A DNA stretch of 31,021 bases from Phycisphaerae bacterium (GTDB lineage: Bacteria; Planctomycetota; Phycisphaerae; Tepidisphaerales; Tepidisphaeraceae): assembly GCA_030448225.1 (NCBI GenBank), contig JAUJNJ010000073.1, positions 1-31,021 of the forward strand, given 5' to 3'. The translations under genes were made by a program, and so were the position numbers. A model generated the notes under the pieces. The model had not been told where the DNA came from. It saw only the letters and a program-made list of their open reading frames with translations, and did not search any database. This document shows positions 16,237 through 25,325 of the stretch, piece after piece (within the stretch, counting starts at the first letter, position 1; each line of letters starts with the position of its first letter).

Positions 16237-17632
16237 ATGTCACGAGTCGTCGGGCCGCGCATCGTTCTGTGTCTGCTGGCGTGCGTCGTCGCGGCTGGCG
16301 AGTCGCCGCGTCGGCCGCCGAGTCGCACGTGCTGATCGTGACGATCGACGGCTTCGCCGCCCGCGCTGCTGTCGCACCCGGGCGGCCGTTCCACGTTCCG
16401 CAAGCTCGCGGCCGAGGGCGTGGCGGCGGGCGAGCTGCGCCCCCGTGAACCCGTCGGTCACCTGGCCGAACCACACCTCGCTCGTCACCGGCGTCCGCCG
16501 CGCGCGGCACTCGGTGCTCGCCAACGGCGTGATCGCCCGCGGCGAGCCCGGCCGCCCCGCACGCGTCAATCCCGCGCACGGCAAGGCGGAACTCGTCGCC
16601 GTGCCGATGCTGTTCGACGCGCGCGCACGCCGCGGAGCATGCCGACGGCCGCCATCAACTGGCCCTGCACGCAAGCGCGGCGTCGATCGACGACAACCTC
16701 CCCGACGTGCCCGACCAAATCACGCACACCACCCCGCGCTTCCTCCGCGACGAGCTCGCCGCCGCCGGCGTGCTCGGGCGAGTTCACGCAGAAGGCGTTC
16801 AACCCGCTGAACGTCTCGGCCCGCGACCAGGTGTGGACGGCGGCGATGTGCCACGTGATCCGCACGCGCACGGCCGCGGTTCATGACGTTCCACCTGCTG
16901 ACGACCGACTCGCTGCACCACCGGTACGGCCCCGGCACGCCCGCCGGCCACGCCGCGGCTCGCGCTGGCCGACGCGCACATGCGCGACGTGCTCGCCGCG
17001 CTCGACGACGCCGGCATCCGCCAGAACACCACGATCTTCGTCGTCGCCGACCACGGCTTCGCGGTCGCCAAGCAACTCGTGCTCCCCGGCACGTCGTGTT
17101 CCGCAAGGCCGATTTGCTGACCGCCGGCGGCAGCGGGGATCGTCGCCGCCCGCGCGCACCATCATCTCCGAGGGCGGCATCGCGGCTGGTCTACCTCACC
17201 GACCCGAAGACCGCCGAGCAGGACCGCGCGCGGGTGATCGAGCTGATGAAGGGCCACGAGGCGTCGCCGAGATCCTCACCCCCGACCTTCGCCGAGCACG
17301 GCCTGCCGCTGCCCGGCGCCGGCAACCCGCAGGCGGCGGACCTCGTGCTGAGCGCCGACGGCTACGCGTTCTCGAACACCGCCGCCGGCGACGTCGCTCG
17401 TCGAGACCAGCCCGGTCACCGGCACGATCGGCCACCACGGCTTCCTCAGCACGAACCCGAAGATGAACGCCGTCTTCATCGCCTCGGGCCGCGGGATCAA
17501 GCGGGCGCGAAGGTCGACCTCGTCGAGAACATCGACATCGCCCCGACCGCCGCCCACCTGCTCGGGCACGAGATGAAGGACGTGGACGGCAAGGTGCTGA
17601 CCGAGATTCTGGAGACGCCGGCGAAGCAGTAA
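16237..17632 (+). pseudogene. Type I phosphodiesterase/nucleotide pyrophosphatase family protein, multiply frameshifted
   Basis: ATG at 16237 with GGAGG 7-8 bases upstream, followed by a signal-peptide-like start (MSRVVGPRIVLCLLACVVAA). Joined across frames it reads SHVLIVTIDGF, the metal-site aspartate of the alkaline phosphatase fold, then VNPSVTWPNHTSLVTGV with the catalytic threonine, TTDSLHHRYGPGTPAGHAA, TTIFVVADHGFAVAK and VTGTIGHHGFL, which carry further metal ligands, and IDIAPTAAHLLGHEM, typical of the C-terminus. Full length, about 460 residues, probably exported. Ten or more frame changes occur, many by loss of one G or C, for example near 17261 and 17500. Substitution-level conservation is intact, so recent decay or consensus error are equally possible. 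Confidence 0.75.
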
Positions 17633-17820
17633 CGCCGGATTCCCGCGTCGTCCGAGCCGTCGCAGAGATGGCGACGGAAATGTGAAGCCAAGCATATCCG
17701 GCGGCTCGTTCATCAAGGACCGTTCGCGGGAGCCCTTAGAAGCAAGCTTCCACGGCGGTCGAAGACGCCCGCGGATAGGCGCGCTCCGAAACTTCCGTCA
17801 CACGCGGATCGAGCGATCGT

Positions 17821-17955
17821 GTTCTCCTCTTCCCAGTACGCTGGGGAGAGGGCGGGGAAGGGGCTCTCGCGGCTGACGTCCCGCGCTTGAAGCGGTCGTC
17901 GCGACATCCCCTCACCTCAACCCTCCCCACCCGAGTAGGAGAGAGACGGGGTCGG
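17821..17955. repeat. Inverted pair of GGGGAGAGGG-type words
   Basis: The left arm (about 17824-17865) contains CTCTTCCCAG/CTGGGGAGAG and GGCGGGGAAGGGG. The right arm (17906-17955) contains CCCCTCACCTCAACCCTCCC and CACCCGAGTAGGAGAGAG. Such GGGAGAGGGTTGGGGTGAGGG elements recur between genes in many bacteria. The remaining parts of 17633-18171 show only a possible diverged copy of the 2990-3040 sequence near 17702-17770. Confidence 0.65.
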
Positions 17956-18171
17956 AATCGCCCTCGCGATCACACTAGCTTCCCGCTCCGGAAACGCCGT
18001 GCCACATCGGCGACCCAAACGTCGATCCGTGACGGCTGCACCGACGGCACAAACTCTTCCATCTGACGAGTCGGCGCACACGTCCGCCGCTGCGCGGTGT
18101 ATCGGGAGGGAGGTCGCCCTGCCGCGCGGGCGACGCCCGCCGATCCGACCGGGCTAACGAGGCCGAAATTC

Positions 18172-20041
18172 ATGCCGCGCATCGAAGCCGCCGCCGCCGC
18201 CGTTGCTCACGTCATTGCCGCCGCGATCGTCCTGTGCGCGCTCGCGTCGCCCGCGGGGCGCAGCGGCAGATGGAGGCAGCAGGGCGCGGGATCGTCGCCG
18301 TCCGCGCGGCCGACGGCACGGCGTACGTCGGGTGGCGGATGCTCGGCACCGACCCGGACGACGTCGCGTTCAACCTCTACCGCGCGACCGACGGCGGCCC
18401 GCCGACGAAGGTGAACGCCGAGCCGATCGTGAAGTCGACCGACTGCGTCGACGCCGGCGAGGCGGGCAAGGCCGCACGCTACTTCGTCCGCCCGATCGTC
18501 GATGGCGGCGAGGCGCGCGCCCGAGGGCGGCGACGATCCCGGCCGACGCGGCGGGCGGGCGGCAGTACCTGACGATCCCGCTCCGCACGCCGCCCGGGTA
18601 CGCGCCCGGGCGACGCGTCGGCGGGGGACCTCGACGGCGACGGCGAGTACGACCTCGTCGTCCACCAGGTCGGCCGCGGAGGCGCGACAACTCGCAGCGT
18701 GGGGCGACGACCGAGCCGATCCTCCAGGCCTACCGCCTCGACGGGTCGTTCCTCTGGCAGATCAACCTCGGCCGCAACATCCGCGAGGGCGCGCGCACTA
18801 CACGCAGTTCATCGTCTACGACCTCGACGGCGACGGCCGCGGCGAGGTCGTCTGCAAGACCGCCGACGGCACGGTCGACGGCGCGGGCAAGCCGATCGGC
18901 GACGCCGCCGCCGACTGGCGCGACGACCGCGGCACGATCCTGGCCGGCCCGGAGTTCCTCACCGTCTTCGACGGCCGCACCGGCCGCGGCCTGGCGACGG
19001 CGGACTACGTGCCCGGCCGCGGCGACGTCGACGCCTGGGGCGACGCCACCGGCAACCGCGCCGACCGCTTCCTCGCCTGCGTCGCCTACCTCGACGGCCG
19101 GCGCCGAGCGTCGTGATGTGCCGCGGCTACTACACGCCGTGCTCGCCGCCTGGGACTGGCGCGACGGCAAGCTCACCCACCGCTGGACGTTCGACAGCGA
19201 CGCGGGCGACGCGGCGAACCGGCGCTACCGCGGGCAGGGGGACCACAGCGTGAGCGTCGGCGACGTCGACGGCGACGGCCGCGACGAGATCGTCTACGGC
19301 GCCGCCACGATCGACGACGACGGCCGCGGCCTCTACTCCACCGGGCTCGGTCACGGCGACGCGCTGCACCTGTCGGACCTCGACCCGGCCCGCCCGGGCC
19401 TGGAGGTGTTCAACATCCACGAGCGCCCCGACCACGGCGACGGCGCCACGTTCCGCGACGCCCGCACCGGCCAAAAGCTCTGGGGCAAGCCGTCGCGCGA
19501 CGCCGTCCGTGGCGTGGCGATGGACGTCGACCCGCGCCACAAGGGGTACGAACTCTGGGCCGCCGGCGACGACATGCGCGGGCTGTGGAACGTGCGGGGC
19601 GAGACGATCTCCGACGCCAAGCCGCGGTCGTGCAACTTCGGCGTCTGGTGGGACGGCGACCCGCTCCGCGAACTGCTCGACCGCACCCGCATCGCCAAGT
19701 GGGACTGGCAGGCCGGCGAGGAAACGGAACTCCTGATCGCCGACGGGTGCCGCTCGATCAACGGCTCGAAGAACACGCCGACGCTCTGCGCCGACCTGCT
19801 CGGCGACTGGCGCGAGGAAGTCGTCTGGCGCACCGCCGACAACACGGCGCTCCGCGTCTACACGACGACGATCCCCAGCCAACTCCGCCTGCGCACGCTC
19901 ATGCACGACCCGCAGTACCGCCTGAGCGTCGCGTGGCAGAACGTCGCCTACAACCAGCCCACCCAGCCCGGCTTCTACCTCGGCGACGGCATGAAACTCC
20001 CGCCCCGGCCGAACATCGTGACGACGAAGACGAAGCGATAG
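18172..20041 (+). pseudogene. Rhamnogalacturonan lyase (PL11-like), frameshifted in its first half
   Basis: Exported lyase expected to cleave the rhamnogalacturonan I backbone of pectin. ATG at 18172 with a signal peptide (VAHVIAAAIVLCALASPAGR). Joined across frames: GWRMLGTDPDDVAFNLYRAT at the N-terminal beta domain, then propeller blades with calcium-type loops (DLDGDGEYDLVVHQVG; DLDGDGRGEVVCKTADGT; DVDGDGRDEIVYGAAT), SRDAVRGVAMDVDPRHKGYE, and a typical C-terminus (TIPSQLRLRTLMHDPQYR; YNQPTQPGFYLG). About 620 residues, the usual length. Around seven frame changes lie between 18240 and 19140, for example one C lost near 19105 and another near 18797; from about 19140 to the stop the frame is clean. 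This sharp boundary is odd. Confidence 0.8.
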
Positions 20042-20131
20042 ATCGTGGGCGAGACTGAACTCCCAACGTTGTTCGCATCCGTTTCCGTCGCATGCGTGGC
20101 CGTGTGTAGCGGGCGCGGGACACAGAGCCCC

Positions 20132-20231
20132 GTCATCCCGAGGAGCGACAGCGACGAGGGATCTCGATCAGGTGGGACGCGTCTCCTCAGCCCGAGATGG
20201 GTCGGGTCGCTACCGCTCACCTCGGGATGAC
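20132..20231. repeat. 100-base inverted repeat with GTCATCCCGAGG ends
   Basis: Perfect 12-base terminal inverted repeats, GTCATCCCGAGG and CCTCGGGATGAC, are extended inward by imperfect pairing (AGCGACAGCGAC with GTCGCTACCGCT, and GGGATCTCG with CCCGAGAT). It contains no gene. The GTCATCCCGAG...GAGGGATCT wording resembles intergenic repeats common in several environmental phyla. Nothing else is recognised in 20042-20406. Confidence 0.75.
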
Positions 20232-20406
20232 ATTACTTGGGATGCTGCACTCGACCCGGAGCCGTAGCCGCGGCTCGCGGCGTGCCTGATCGGCGATGGA
20301 CCGACCCTGCACGTACTCAGCGTGACACTGGTGCGGTTCGCCGTCGCCCGCAACCGTAACCCGCGCGACGTGGTCACGCCGGCGCCGCGCGGGTACGCTC
20401 CGGCGC

Positions 20407-20670
20407 ATGCCGCGCCCCCCGCGAACGCACGACGACGAAGACTACCTCGACGAGCGCGAGTTCCCCGACGAGGCCGATCAGGACGACGACGACGGCCCGG
20501 AGACGATGCCCTGCCCCTACTGCCGCGCGGAGATCTCGGAGGACGCCGCGATCTGCCCGCGGTGCCGGAGCTTCATCTCCGCCGAGGACGTCTCGGGCCG
20601 CAAGCCGTGGTGGATCATCGCCGCCGCGATCGCGCTGCTGGCGGCGATCCTGATCGTTTGGGTGCTGTAG
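20407..20670 (+). CDS. Small zinc-ribbon membrane protein
   Basis: 87 residues from the ATG at 20407. The N-terminus is very acidic (residues 9-32). A zinc ribbon follows with C36, C39, C50 and C53 (CPYC...CPRC), then a single membrane helix at residues 68-87 (WWIIAAAIALLAAILIVWVL) ending at the C-terminus. This is a tail-anchored layout with the ribbon in the cytoplasm. Small proteins of this kind are common in planctomycetes; no function is known. There is no visible partner; the MFS gene follows after 181 bases. Confidence 0.8.
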   Translation: MPRPPRTHDDEDYLDEREFPDEADQDDDDGPETMPCPYCRAEISEDAAICPRCRSFISAEDVSGRKPWWIIAAAIALLAAILIVWVL

Positions 20671-20851
20671 GCGCCGCTTCCGCCGCCGCCGCCGCCGACC
20701 GCGTGCGTTTTCACCGGCGCGCGTGAAGGACCGATGCGACGAAGGTCCAGTTCTTGAACGCCGGACGTCCCCCATCCGCCCGCCGGACTTATCCGCCGCG
20801 CCTCCCTATCATCACCGCCCAAACGATTGATCCGACCCGTTCCCGCTCCCC

Positions 20852-22264
20852 ATGGCTCTATCGCTCTTCTCGTTCCGCACGCGCCACCAGCCCTACATGG
20901 TGCGACTGAGTTACCGCCACGAGATGCGGTCGGCCCTCACGTACCCGCTCGCGGCTGCGCTGGCCGAGGGGTCGTTCACGGGCGTCGTGGCGACGAAGTA
21001 CTTCCACGCGTCGCCGGTGCTGCTGGCCGTCATCACGGCGGCCCCGATGTTCGGGAACATCATGGCGCTGGTGTGGGCGGAGCTTGCGCGCACGCGGCGG
21101 AAGGTGCCGTTCGTGAACGTGCTGCAGGCGGGGGTGGTGGCGAGCATAGCGGCCGTCGCGCTGACGCGCCCGCTGCCGCGCGAGGCCGGCGGGTGGGCGT
21201 TCGCCGCGCTGATCATCCTGGCCCGCGTGCTGGCCAGCGGGATCATCACGATCCGCAGCGCGATCTGGCGGCACAACTACCCGCGGCAGACGCGGGGCCA
21301 GATCGTCGGCCGGATCACGATGATCGCGACGGCCGTGCTCGCGACCACCACGCTGCTCGGCGCGCTCTGGCTCGACCGCGACCCGGGCGCGTTCGTCTAC
21401 CTCTACCCGCTGGCGGCCGGCTTGGGCGTGATCGGCATCTGGCAGTTCAGCGGCATCCGCGTGCGCGGCGAGGGGTCGATGCTGCGCAAGGAACTCGCCC
21501 GCCAGCGCCAGCCCGCCTACACACCGCGCCCCGAGGGCATGGCGCAAACCGACGAGACGAACGTGATGAACTACCAGCCCGACGGCCACCGCCGGGGCGT
21601 GCGCAGCTTCTTCGCCGAGAGCGTGTCAGTGCTGCGCGACGACCCGCGGTTCCGCACGTACCAGTGGTGGCAGTTGCTCAACGGCATGAGCTTCATGATG
21701 ACCAGCGCGCCGCTCGTGTTCATGGTGAGCCGCGAGATGACGGACCCGGCCACGCAGTACGTCCGTGCGACGCTCGTGCTGCAGATCGTGCCGATGCTGA
21801 CGGCGATCGCGTTCACGCAGGCCTGGTCGCCGCTGTTCGACCGCGTGCACATCACGAGCTTCCGCGTCGCCCAAGGCTTCGTCTCCACCGCCGCCCACGC
21901 GACGATCCTGGTGGGCGCCCTAGGCGACCGGTTGTGGGTCGTTGCGCTGGGGCAGTTCCTCGTCGGCGTGAGCAACGCCGCCGGCAACCTGGCGTGGAAC
22001 CTCGGCCACAACGACTTCGCGCCGCCGGAGAAGAGCGCGGCGTACATGGGCGTTCACGTGATGCTCACCGGCGCCCGCGGCTTCGTCGCGCCGTTCCTCG
22101 GCGTGCTGCTCTACAGCTACCTGCCCCACGGCCGCGCCGTGTTCGGCCTGTCGGCCCTGATGTGCTTCGCCGCCCTGATCGGCTTCTGGCGGATGACGAA
22201 GGACGCCCCGCAGAAGATGCCGCCGCAGCGCGTGCGGCGGATGAAGCAGGCGACGGGGACGTGA
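20852..22264 (+). CDS. MFS transporter
   Basis: 470 residues with about ten to twelve hydrophobic segments in two halves. The halves are separated by a long charged loop at about residues 205-265 (GEGSMLRKELARQRQPAY). Typical features include a conserved helix with Gly/Ala packing (VLAVITAAPMFGNIMALVWAE) and repeated basic loops between helices (RTRRKVPF; RSAIWRHNYPRQTRGQ). No substrate signature is recognised. The ATG at 20852 has no strong ribosome site. It is convergent with the Uma2 gene, with only 42 bases between the stops. Confidence in MFS is good, but the substrate is unknown. Confidence 0.8.
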   Translation: MALSLFSFRTRHQPYMVRLSYRHEMRSALTYPLAAALAEGSFTGVVATKYFHASPVLLAVITAAPMFGNIMALVWAELARTRRKVPFVNVLQAGVVASIAAVALTRPLPREAGGWAFAALIILARVLASGIITIRSAIWRHNYPRQTRGQIVGRITMIATAVLATTTLLGALWLDRDPGAFVYLYPLAAGLGVIGIWQFSGIRVRGEGSMLRKELARQRQPAYTPRPEGMAQTDETNVMNYQPDGHRRGVRSFFAESVSVLRDDPRFRTYQWWQLLNGMSFMMTSAPLVFMVSREMTDPATQYVRATLVLQIVPMLTAIAFTQAWSPLFDRVHITSFRVAQGFVSTAAHATILVGALGDRLWVVALGQFLVGVSNAAGNLAWNLGHNDFAPPEKSAAYMGVHVMLTGARGFVAPFLGVLLYSYLPHGRAVFGLSALMCFAALIGFWRMTKDAPQKMPPQRVRRMKQATGT

Positions 22265-22306
22265 CGCGTCAGCCGAACGTCGCCTTCGCAGTACGGCTCG
22301 CCAGCG

Positions 22307-23014
22307 TCATCCGCGTAACCGACCTACGCCGCCGATCGACGCGGCGAACGCGGCGTGCTCGGGCGACGCGAGGCCCTGGTTGAGCACGTCGAGCACCCGG
22401 GCCGTCTCCCCGCGCAGCAGGGCGGCGGCGTCGAGCCAGAGGCCGGGGAAGATCCGCGACCGGTGGATGCCGTCGGGCCCGGGCGGATGTTCGGTAAACC
22501 GTCCGCCCTCGCGGACGAACCCCGCCGCGCGTTCCTCGTGCAGCACGAGGACGAGGTACTCCTGCACGCCGTGCCGCTCGTAGTCGCGCTTCTTGCTGTG
22601 GAGGTCATAAGCGGCGCTACTCGTGGCGACTTCCGCCACGAACTCGGGCGCGCCTCGCATGTATCCGGCTCCCGTTTCCTCCGTCTGACCACCGACGACG
22701 AGGAGGCTGACGTCCGGCTGCGGCTCGCTGTCGTCGCCGAGGATGTGGGTGGCACCGCGCAAGGCGTCCGTCCGCGGCGTCCGCGTCTGGTACGTGCCGA
22801 TGCAGCAGGCAATTTCAATAAGGACTCGGCCGTGTCGAAGCCGGTTGCGAGACCGGACGTAGACGATTCCGCCGATCAATTCCGCATGGAAGTCGACCGG
22901 CATCGCCTCGTAACGCTCGTGAAACGTCCGCTGGTCGAGATGGTCGCCCGCCTCGAGTGGCGGGTGTAACGCGCGCCGCGGTTGCGGAAGTGGCGACGGG
23001 GTTGAGAAGGTCAT
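22307..23014 (-). CDS. Uma2-family (DUF820) restriction-endonuclease-fold protein
   Basis: 235 residues from the ATG at 23014, which has AGAGGTG 6 bases upstream. Uma2 proteins have a PD-(D/E)XK nuclease-like fold; their role is unsettled. Visible hallmarks: an N-terminal helix with ELIGGIVYVRS, the acidic strand EPQPDVSLLVVGG (the PD element), then PEFVAEVATSSAAYDLHSKK with the second acidic residue and Lys, and the signature RDYERHGVQEYLVLVLHEE. The C-terminus IFPGLWLDAAALLRG is also typical. The frame is intact. It differs clearly from the two Uma2 paralogues at 28423 and 29292, so it is not a recent duplicate of them. Confidence 0.85.
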   Translation of the reverse strand: MTFSTPSPLPQPRRALHPPLEAGDHLDQRTFHERYEAMPVDFHAELIGGIVYVRSRNRLRHGRVLIEIACCIGTYQTRTPRTDALRGATHILGDDSEPQPDVSLLVVGGQTEETGAGYMRGAPEFVAEVATSSAAYDLHSKKRDYERHGVQEYLVLVLHEERAAGFVREGGRFTEHPPGPDGIHRSRIFPGLWLDAAALLRGETARVLDVLNQGLASPEHAAFAASIGGVGRLRG

Positions 23015-23060
23015 CGTTTCACCTCTGAACCCATCCCATCGTGTCCCCGCGCCACCGAGT

Positions 23061-23095
23061 CCCATTTCGCCGGCGGACTTGCCCGCCGTGACCGC
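23061..23095 (-). repeat. Dispersed palindromic repeat, family 2, copy 2
   Basis: The reverse complement matches 4104-4140 at nearly every position: GCGGTCACGGCGGGC, then CCGCCGGC, then AAATGGG. It lies between the Uma2 and DJ-1/PfpI genes. Confidence 0.7.
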
Positions 23096-23177
23096 GGTAA
23101 GCACTCGGACGCAACACTTCGTGCCGTCGCGCCCGACGCGCGGCCCTCGGGGCGCCGCTGGCGCCGAGCCCCCGCCG

Positions 23178-23837
23178 TCAGTTCGATGACGGCGAGCCGT
23201 CGTTGACCGGCGTCGCCGGCAGGACCGACGCCTCGTCGATCATCGGCTGTTCGCTGGAGTCGGCGAGGTTGTACCCCTTGAGCATCAGGACGAACGCCTT
23301 CAGCAGCGGGGTGTTGTCGTGGTACGTGCGGCCGGTGACGAGGTTGCCGTCGACGACGCACGGCTCATCGATGTAGCGGCCGTCGCCGTGGGCGACGTCG
23401 AGCGCGCACTTGGCCACCGTCGTGGCCGTGCGGCCGCGCAGGCACCCGGCGGCCGACAGGATCTCGATGCCGTGGCAGACGCTGGCGACCGGCTTGTCGG
23501 CGTCGAAGAAGTGGCGGGTGATGCGCAGCAGGTCCTGGTCGTAGCGCAGGTACTCGGGCGCGCGCCCGCCGCCGAGGAACAGGCCGACGTACTCGCCCGG
23601 GTCGACGTCGCGGAACGCGGTGTGCGCCCGCAGGTGGTAGCCGGGGCTCTCGCGCGTGATGTCCCACGGCACGTCGCCCGCGCCGCGGGGCGGGATCTCG
23701 TGCATCACGAGGTGGTAAAGCCGCGCGTCCGGGCCGGCCACGACGACCTCGAACCCGTCCTCGGGCAGGCGGAAGTAGGGGTAGAACGTGTCGAGCACTT
23801 CACTGGCGTCGCCGATCGGCATCAGGACTTTGCGCAT
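23178..23837 (-). CDS. DJ-1/PfpI-family protein
   Basis: 219 residues from the ATG at 23837, where the conserved RKVLMPIGDAS begins. The family comprises glutamine-amidotransferase-fold proteins such as deglycases, proteases and chaperones. The nucleophile elbow is VASVCHGIEIL with C121 followed by H122. The acidic residue that tunes the cysteine is probably in FLGGGRAPEYLRYD, and the second half has a typical DJ-1/PfpI pattern (AKCALDVAHGDGRYIDEPCV; DGNLVTGRTYHD). No signal peptide is present. It shares its strand with the SDR gene upstream of it, but a repeat-filled gap of about 120 bases separates them. Confidence 0.88.
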   Translation of the reverse strand: MRKVLMPIGDASEVLDTFYPYFRLPEDGFEVVVAGPDARLYHLVMHEIPPRGAGDVPWDITRESPGYHLRAHTAFRDVDPGEYVGLFLGGGRAPEYLRYDQDLLRITRHFFDADKPVASVCHGIEILSAAGCLRGRTATTVAKCALDVAHGDGRYIDEPCVVDGNLVTGRTYHDNTPLLKAFVLMLKGYNLADSSEQPMIDEASVLPATPVNDGSPSSN

Positions 23838-23860
23838 GGGGCGTAGTGTACCGACCGGGC

Positions 23861-23957
23861 GGGAGGTGGTGGAGGGGTGGGGTGGTCGGGTGGTGGAGTA
23901 GTAGCGAGCGAATCGATCCCTACTCCACCACTCCACCACACAACCACCCCACCACTA
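23861..23957. repeat. Inverted pair of GGTGGTGGAG-word arrays
   Basis: The left arm (23861-23906) is GGTGGTGGAGGGGTGGGG-type words. The right arm (23920-23957) is the complementary CTCCACCACTCCACCACACA. A loop of only about 13 bases would give a hairpin of roughly 35 pairs. The right arm runs up to the stop codon of the SDR gene, so the SDR transcript would end in this hairpin. Confidence 0.8.
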
Positions 23958-23958
23958 T

Positions 23959-24693
23959 TCAACTCACAAGGTACCCGCCGTCGATGGGCAACGTCACGCC
24001 GTGGATCATGTCAGCCTGGTCGCTCAGGAGGTAGGCGACGGCCTGGGCGACGTGGAACGGTCTTGCGAAGCGGCCGAGGGGGATTTTCGCGAGCATCGGT
24101 GCGCTCTTGTTCGGGTCGCCCCACGCCATCTCGCCCATCGGCGTGAGCGTGACGGTGGGGTTCACCGCGTTCACGCGGACCTGGTGGGGCCCGAGTTCCA
24201 GGGCCATCACCTTCGTCAGCATGTCGAGCGCGCCCTTCGACGCGCAGTACGCCGCGTGGTCGGCCAGGGCGGCCATCGACGCCTGGCTCGAGAGGTTGAC
24301 GATCGCGCCGCCGCGGCCGCGGTCGATCATGCCGCGGGCGACCGTCTGCGAGATCACCAGCACCACCGCGCGCACGTTCACGGCCATCGTCCGGTCGAAC
24401 GCGTCGACCGTCGTGTCGAGCAGCGACTGCGGGACCGAGATGCCGGCGTTGTTGACGAGCAGGTCGATCGGCCCGGCCTCCCCGGCGGCGCGGCGGGCGG
24501 CGCCGGCGTCGGCGAGGTCGGCCACGATCGTGCGGCAGGGCGCCTCGCGCGCGAGCGAGACGAGGTCGGCTTCGGTCCGGCTCACCGCAACGACCTCGGC
24601 CCCGCACGCGGCGAGACACTTGACGATCTCGCGCCCGATCCCCTTGCCCGCGCCGGTGACCAGCGCCCGCTTGCCGTCGAGCCGGATGTCCAT
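23959..24693 (-). CDS. SDR oxidoreductase, L-xylulose reductase-like
   Basis: 244 residues from the ATG at 24693, where the conserved LDGKRALVTG begins. It has a classical short-chain dehydrogenase layout: cofactor motif TGAGKGIG (residues 13-20), NNAG (81-84), catalytic S136, Y149 and K153 in YCASK. SRTEADL after the second strand fits NADP preference by analogy. The stretch around GALDMLTKVMALELGPHQVR, VNAVNPTVTLTPMG and KIPLGRF is strikingly like animal dicarbonyl/L-xylulose reductase (DCXR), which converts L-xylulose to xylitol. Other SDRs share parts of this, so the substrate is inference. The polyol dehydrogenase at 27320-28360 would act on the product. The stop lies at the edge of the repeat at 23861-23957. 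Confidence 0.85.
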   Translation of the reverse strand: MDIRLDGKRALVTGAGKGIGREIVKCLAACGAEVVAVSRTEADLVSLAREAPCRTIVADLADAGAARRAAGEAGPIDLLVNNAGISVPQSLLDTTVDAFDRTMAVNVRAVVLVISQTVARGMIDRGRGGAIVNLSSQASMAALADHAAYCASKGALDMLTKVMALELGPHQVRVNAVNPTVTLTPMGEMAWGDPNKSAPMLAKIPLGRFARPFHVAQAVAYLLSDQADMIHGVTLPIDGGYLVS

Positions 24694-24777
24694 CCCGCCG
24701 ATGGTAAAACCGCCGGCTTCTCCTGTCACCCCGCGGCGGCGGTGTGATGCCCGGCCCGTCTCGCAGGAGGGTTGGCG

Positions 24778-25320
24778 ATGCGCCCGATCCCGGCCGTGAT
24801 AATCTTCGCGACGCTCCTGATAGTCGCCGCGCCGACCCGCACCTGCCGGCGCTGTTCGGCGATCGGATGGTCCTGCAGCGCGGCCGCAAGATGCCGGTGT
24901 GGGGAACGGCCGATCCGGGGCGAGCGCGCGTGCGCGTCACCTTCGCAATCCGAACCGCAGAAGCGACGGCCGGCGAGGACGGCCGCTGACGCGTCGAGGT
25001 CGGCCCCGCTGACGGCCGGCGGCGGCGGGCGGGAGTTGGTGGTGGGGGGGAAGAATCGCGTGGCGTTCAAGGACGTGCTGGTCGGCAAAGTGTGGCTCTG
25101 CTCGGGCCAGTCGAACATGGCGATGACCGTCGCCAAGTCGCGCGGCGCGGGAGGTCGCCGCGCCGGCCAACGATCAGATCCGCCTGTTCGCCGTCGAGCA
25201 ACACGCGGCCGAGACGCCGCAGGCGGACGTGAAGGGCGCGTGGCTCGCCTGCGGGCCCGGCACCGTCAAGCACTTCTCCGCCGCCACGTACTTCCTCGCC
25301 CCCCTCACCGCGCCGTCGAG
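24778..25320 (+). pseudogene. Sialate O-acetylesterase, truncated and frameshifted remnant
   Basis: ATG at 24778 with GGAGG 7 bases upstream. Across frames the N-terminal part is readable: LPALFGDRMVLQRGRKMPVW, ARVRVTF, a beta domain, VGKVWLCSGQSNMAMTVAKS with the catalytic-serine block GQSNM, then RLFAVEQHAAETPQADVKGA and KHFSAATYFLAP. It stops there, at about one third of the normal length (450-650 residues), and the next sequence is the end of the convergent lipoprotein gene. The truncation shows that this copy is a true remnant, whatever the cause of the frameshifts. The family deacetylates sugars, including plant polysaccharides. Confidence 0.8.
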
Positions 25321-25325
25321 TGCGT

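Noticed and set aside
12091..17632. Programmed ribosomal frameshifting to explain the broken genes
   Set aside because: Too many shifts per gene, in both directions and without slippery sites or stimulating structures; one-base changes in G/C runs explain them better.
20678..20698. GCC trinucleotide run as a functional microsatellite
   Set aside because: Short and GC-rich like much of this DNA; no evidence for length variation or a role.
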